Below, piece by piece: positions 62,602-64,000 of a DNA stretch of 64,000 nt; within the stretch, counting starts at the first letter, position 1; every line of letters begins with the position of its first letter. A program made the position numbers and the translations under genes. The DNA is from Vespula vulgaris (Eukaryota; Arthropoda; Insecta; Hymenoptera; Vespidae), in the NCBI RefSeq assembly GCF_905475345.1, contig NC_066606.1, positions 2,090,501-2,154,500 of the forward strand, given 5' to 3'. The notes under the pieces are model-generated. The model ran no database searches and was not told the DNA's origin. It worked only from the letters and a program-made list of their open reading frames with translations.

Positions 62602-62969
62602 TTTGTAACGTATTATTAGAGTCGATAAAAAAAGATATTATCATTTTACGATAATGTTATCGTCATAAGTAGATATTGTAAAATGCAATTGTAAAGGCGA
62701 TAGAGAAAAGGATGATTGCAACGCTACGTAGGCATCACGAGCGAACATAAATTTACGAGTCGATTACGAATCTAAGTTTTCTTTTACGTATGATCAACAC
62801 GCGAGACGACGCCATATTGACTGAGTGTTGACTGATGCCGTGCAGGTGTTTACGCGGTAGTTAATAAAATTTTTAGGAAAAAAAAAGAACGTATCAGTTG
62901 TTTCTCTACTCGGGTACTAATACCGTGGATATTCTATTGTGTTATTGTTCTATTAGATTTATTAAAATA
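61900..62969. other. Intergenic region and 5' leader of the last gene
   Basis: It holds the CYP4 copy 2 poly(A) signal (62022), (TA)n at 62208-62246, and a GC-richer patch at 62690-62860 with CGCCATATTGACTG, likely the promoter or leader of the gene starting at 62970. No coding sequence was identified. Confidence 0.45.
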
Positions 62970-64000
62970 ATGAGCGGTAGTGACGGAAAGGAAGATCAAT
63001 GTGAGAGAGCAAAGGAAGGAAACGTCGTCTTGATGGGTGAAACTCTAGCAAAAAATTGTACGCACAATGATCCCCAATGTTGTTTTAATGTTGATTTTAT
63101 GCGATTGGGGGTTGACATAGCAGGTGACATAGAGGAAGAAACCGTTATATCTACCGATATTACGGACTATGTTCCTCTTACGGTATGTTGCTAGAAAAAC
63201 TTTCAGGATCGTGTTTGAATCGTATTTCTAATAAAAATTAACATTAATGTTTCTAGAGTATGACTATAAATGAAAGCGAGGTTGATACTTCCGACAGTGA
63301 AACAGTGTATTCTGAAAATATAAAACGTTCTATTGTATCTACAAGTCCAGAGGTATCACCCCATAATCTATCTACAAAATCAATATCGATTCATAGTCCT
63401 TCAAGACGAAGTAGAGAGTCATGTTCGTGCGATGTTTATAAAGCTAACAGGTAATGCAACGATAATGATAAGGATCACTAAAGTACAGTATTATAATATT
63501 TATTTATTCCGTTAACAAATCTTTCCTAACCAAGCGTGTTTTCAATGAGCGCAGAGATATATTCCGTGAGGAGCTTCAAGCTGCCATGAAATTTCAGAAC
63601 CTTTGGTCTAATTTAAGGCAGCAAATACGCGCAGTTTTTAAAACCGCTTTGAAAGTTTCTCACTCGTCCGATACTTTACAATCCCAACATGAAATGTTTC
63701 CTTTGATCGATATGCACGATACGGTGACTCAGTAAGTATTCAAACCTATTTATCTGTTTTTCAAGTTAAATCGTAATTATAGATGCAATAGAATAATAAT
63801 TATAGAAAAATTTGTAAAATATATAGCAATTTATATACCTCTATTACAGATTATGCAAAAGGGATCCTTATCAATTATTTATGAGGTTAGTGGGTCAGGC
63901 ACAAGAATTTGTTGTAGAAGTTAAAGTACGCCTATTGGCACTTCTAGATGACCGTAGTGTGAATAATTTAGCCGAAATCTTTCTTGCCGGTTGGTATATA
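62970..64000 (+). CDS. Unrecognised protein, 5' part (runs off the window end)
   Basis: Four exons: 62970-63182, 63257-63450, 63555-63731 and 63850 to the end, in phases 0, 2 and 2, giving about 245 residues with no stop. The ATG lies in AAAATAATGAGCGG. Residues 1-71 are acidic and Cys-containing (NCTHNDPQCCFN). Residues 72-135 are Ser/Thr-rich, probably disordered (SEVDTSDSETVYSE, SPSRRSRESCSC). A helical region follows (FREELQAAMKFQNLWSNLRQ; QLFMRLVGQAQEFVVEVKVR), suggesting a helical-repeat or coiled domain that continues beyond the window. I do not recognise the family. Splice sites are all GT-AG with good consensus. Confidence 0.7.

Noticed and set aside
1..64000. CRISPR arrays, tRNA/rRNA genes, prophage or bacterial operons
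   Set aside because: I saw no direct repeats with unique spacers, no convincing cloverleaf A/B boxes and no prokaryotic gene organisation. Repeats present are simple repeats, tandem units or inverted-repeat elements.

Overview
This is an AT-rich animal nuclear window with short phase-conserved introns, long dinucleotide and trinucleotide microsatellites, and poly-T/poly-A tracts. The gene content (a RING-bearing TANC/rolling pebbles gene, a TPPP gene, a tandem aldo-keto reductase cluster, a tandem CYP4 pair) points to an insect. The compositional style fits an aculeate hymenopteran such as a wasp or bee, but that is inference. I see no prokaryotic, viral, CRISPR, rRNA or convincing tRNA feature.

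Layout. 1-8.6 kb is non-coding upstream or intronic sequence. It holds two short inverted-repeat transposon remnants (2947-3962 and 8112-8587), several simple-repeat fields and a few GC-richer patches with good splice donors. 8.66-19.62 kb (+) carries 15 coding exons of a rolling pebbles/TANC scaffold protein (RING, P-loop NTPase, ankyrin and TPR repeats), followed by a low-complexity 3' region. 23.75-24.82 kb (-) is a three-exon TPPP (p25-alpha) gene with its 5' non-coding exon(s) somewhere upstream; 24.8-31.8 kb is repeat-rich and has no coding sequence that I can support. 32.6-34.2 kb (+) is an intronless TRMT1 tRNA-guanine-26 dimethyltransferase behind a CCAAT-rich promoter and a predicted 5'UTR intron. 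35.1-43.9 kb (+) is a cluster of three complete aldo-keto reductases (317, 313 and 317 aa). 44.2-49.2 kb (-) is an unrecognised seven-exon gene encoding 485 aa, with a coiled-coil N-terminal half and a cysteine-rich C-terminus. It lies head-to-head with an unrecognised (+) gene ending at 51265 whose product ends in a likely membrane segment. 52.3-56.0 and 57.3-61.9 kb (+) are two complete ten-exon CYP4-family P450 genes (507 and 511 aa). 62.97 kb to the window end (+) is the 5' part of an unrecognised gene.

How the genes relate. The window is mostly an ordinary gene neighbourhood, not a single functional system. Two segments are tandem-duplication clusters of oxidoreductases typical of lineage-specific detoxification or lipid/hormone metabolism (AKR x3, CYP4 x2). 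The main surprises are structural: GC-AG introns at different positions in the two P450 paralogues; a P450 pair with Ala where CYP4 enzymes usually carry the haem-linking Glu; intron loss in one AKR copy; an unusual substrate-loop region in another; and a possible alternative rolling pebbles first exon lying directly beside a MITE. I reconstructed exon boundaries by hand from splice consensus, reading phase and paralogue comparison. No alignment or RNA evidence was available.
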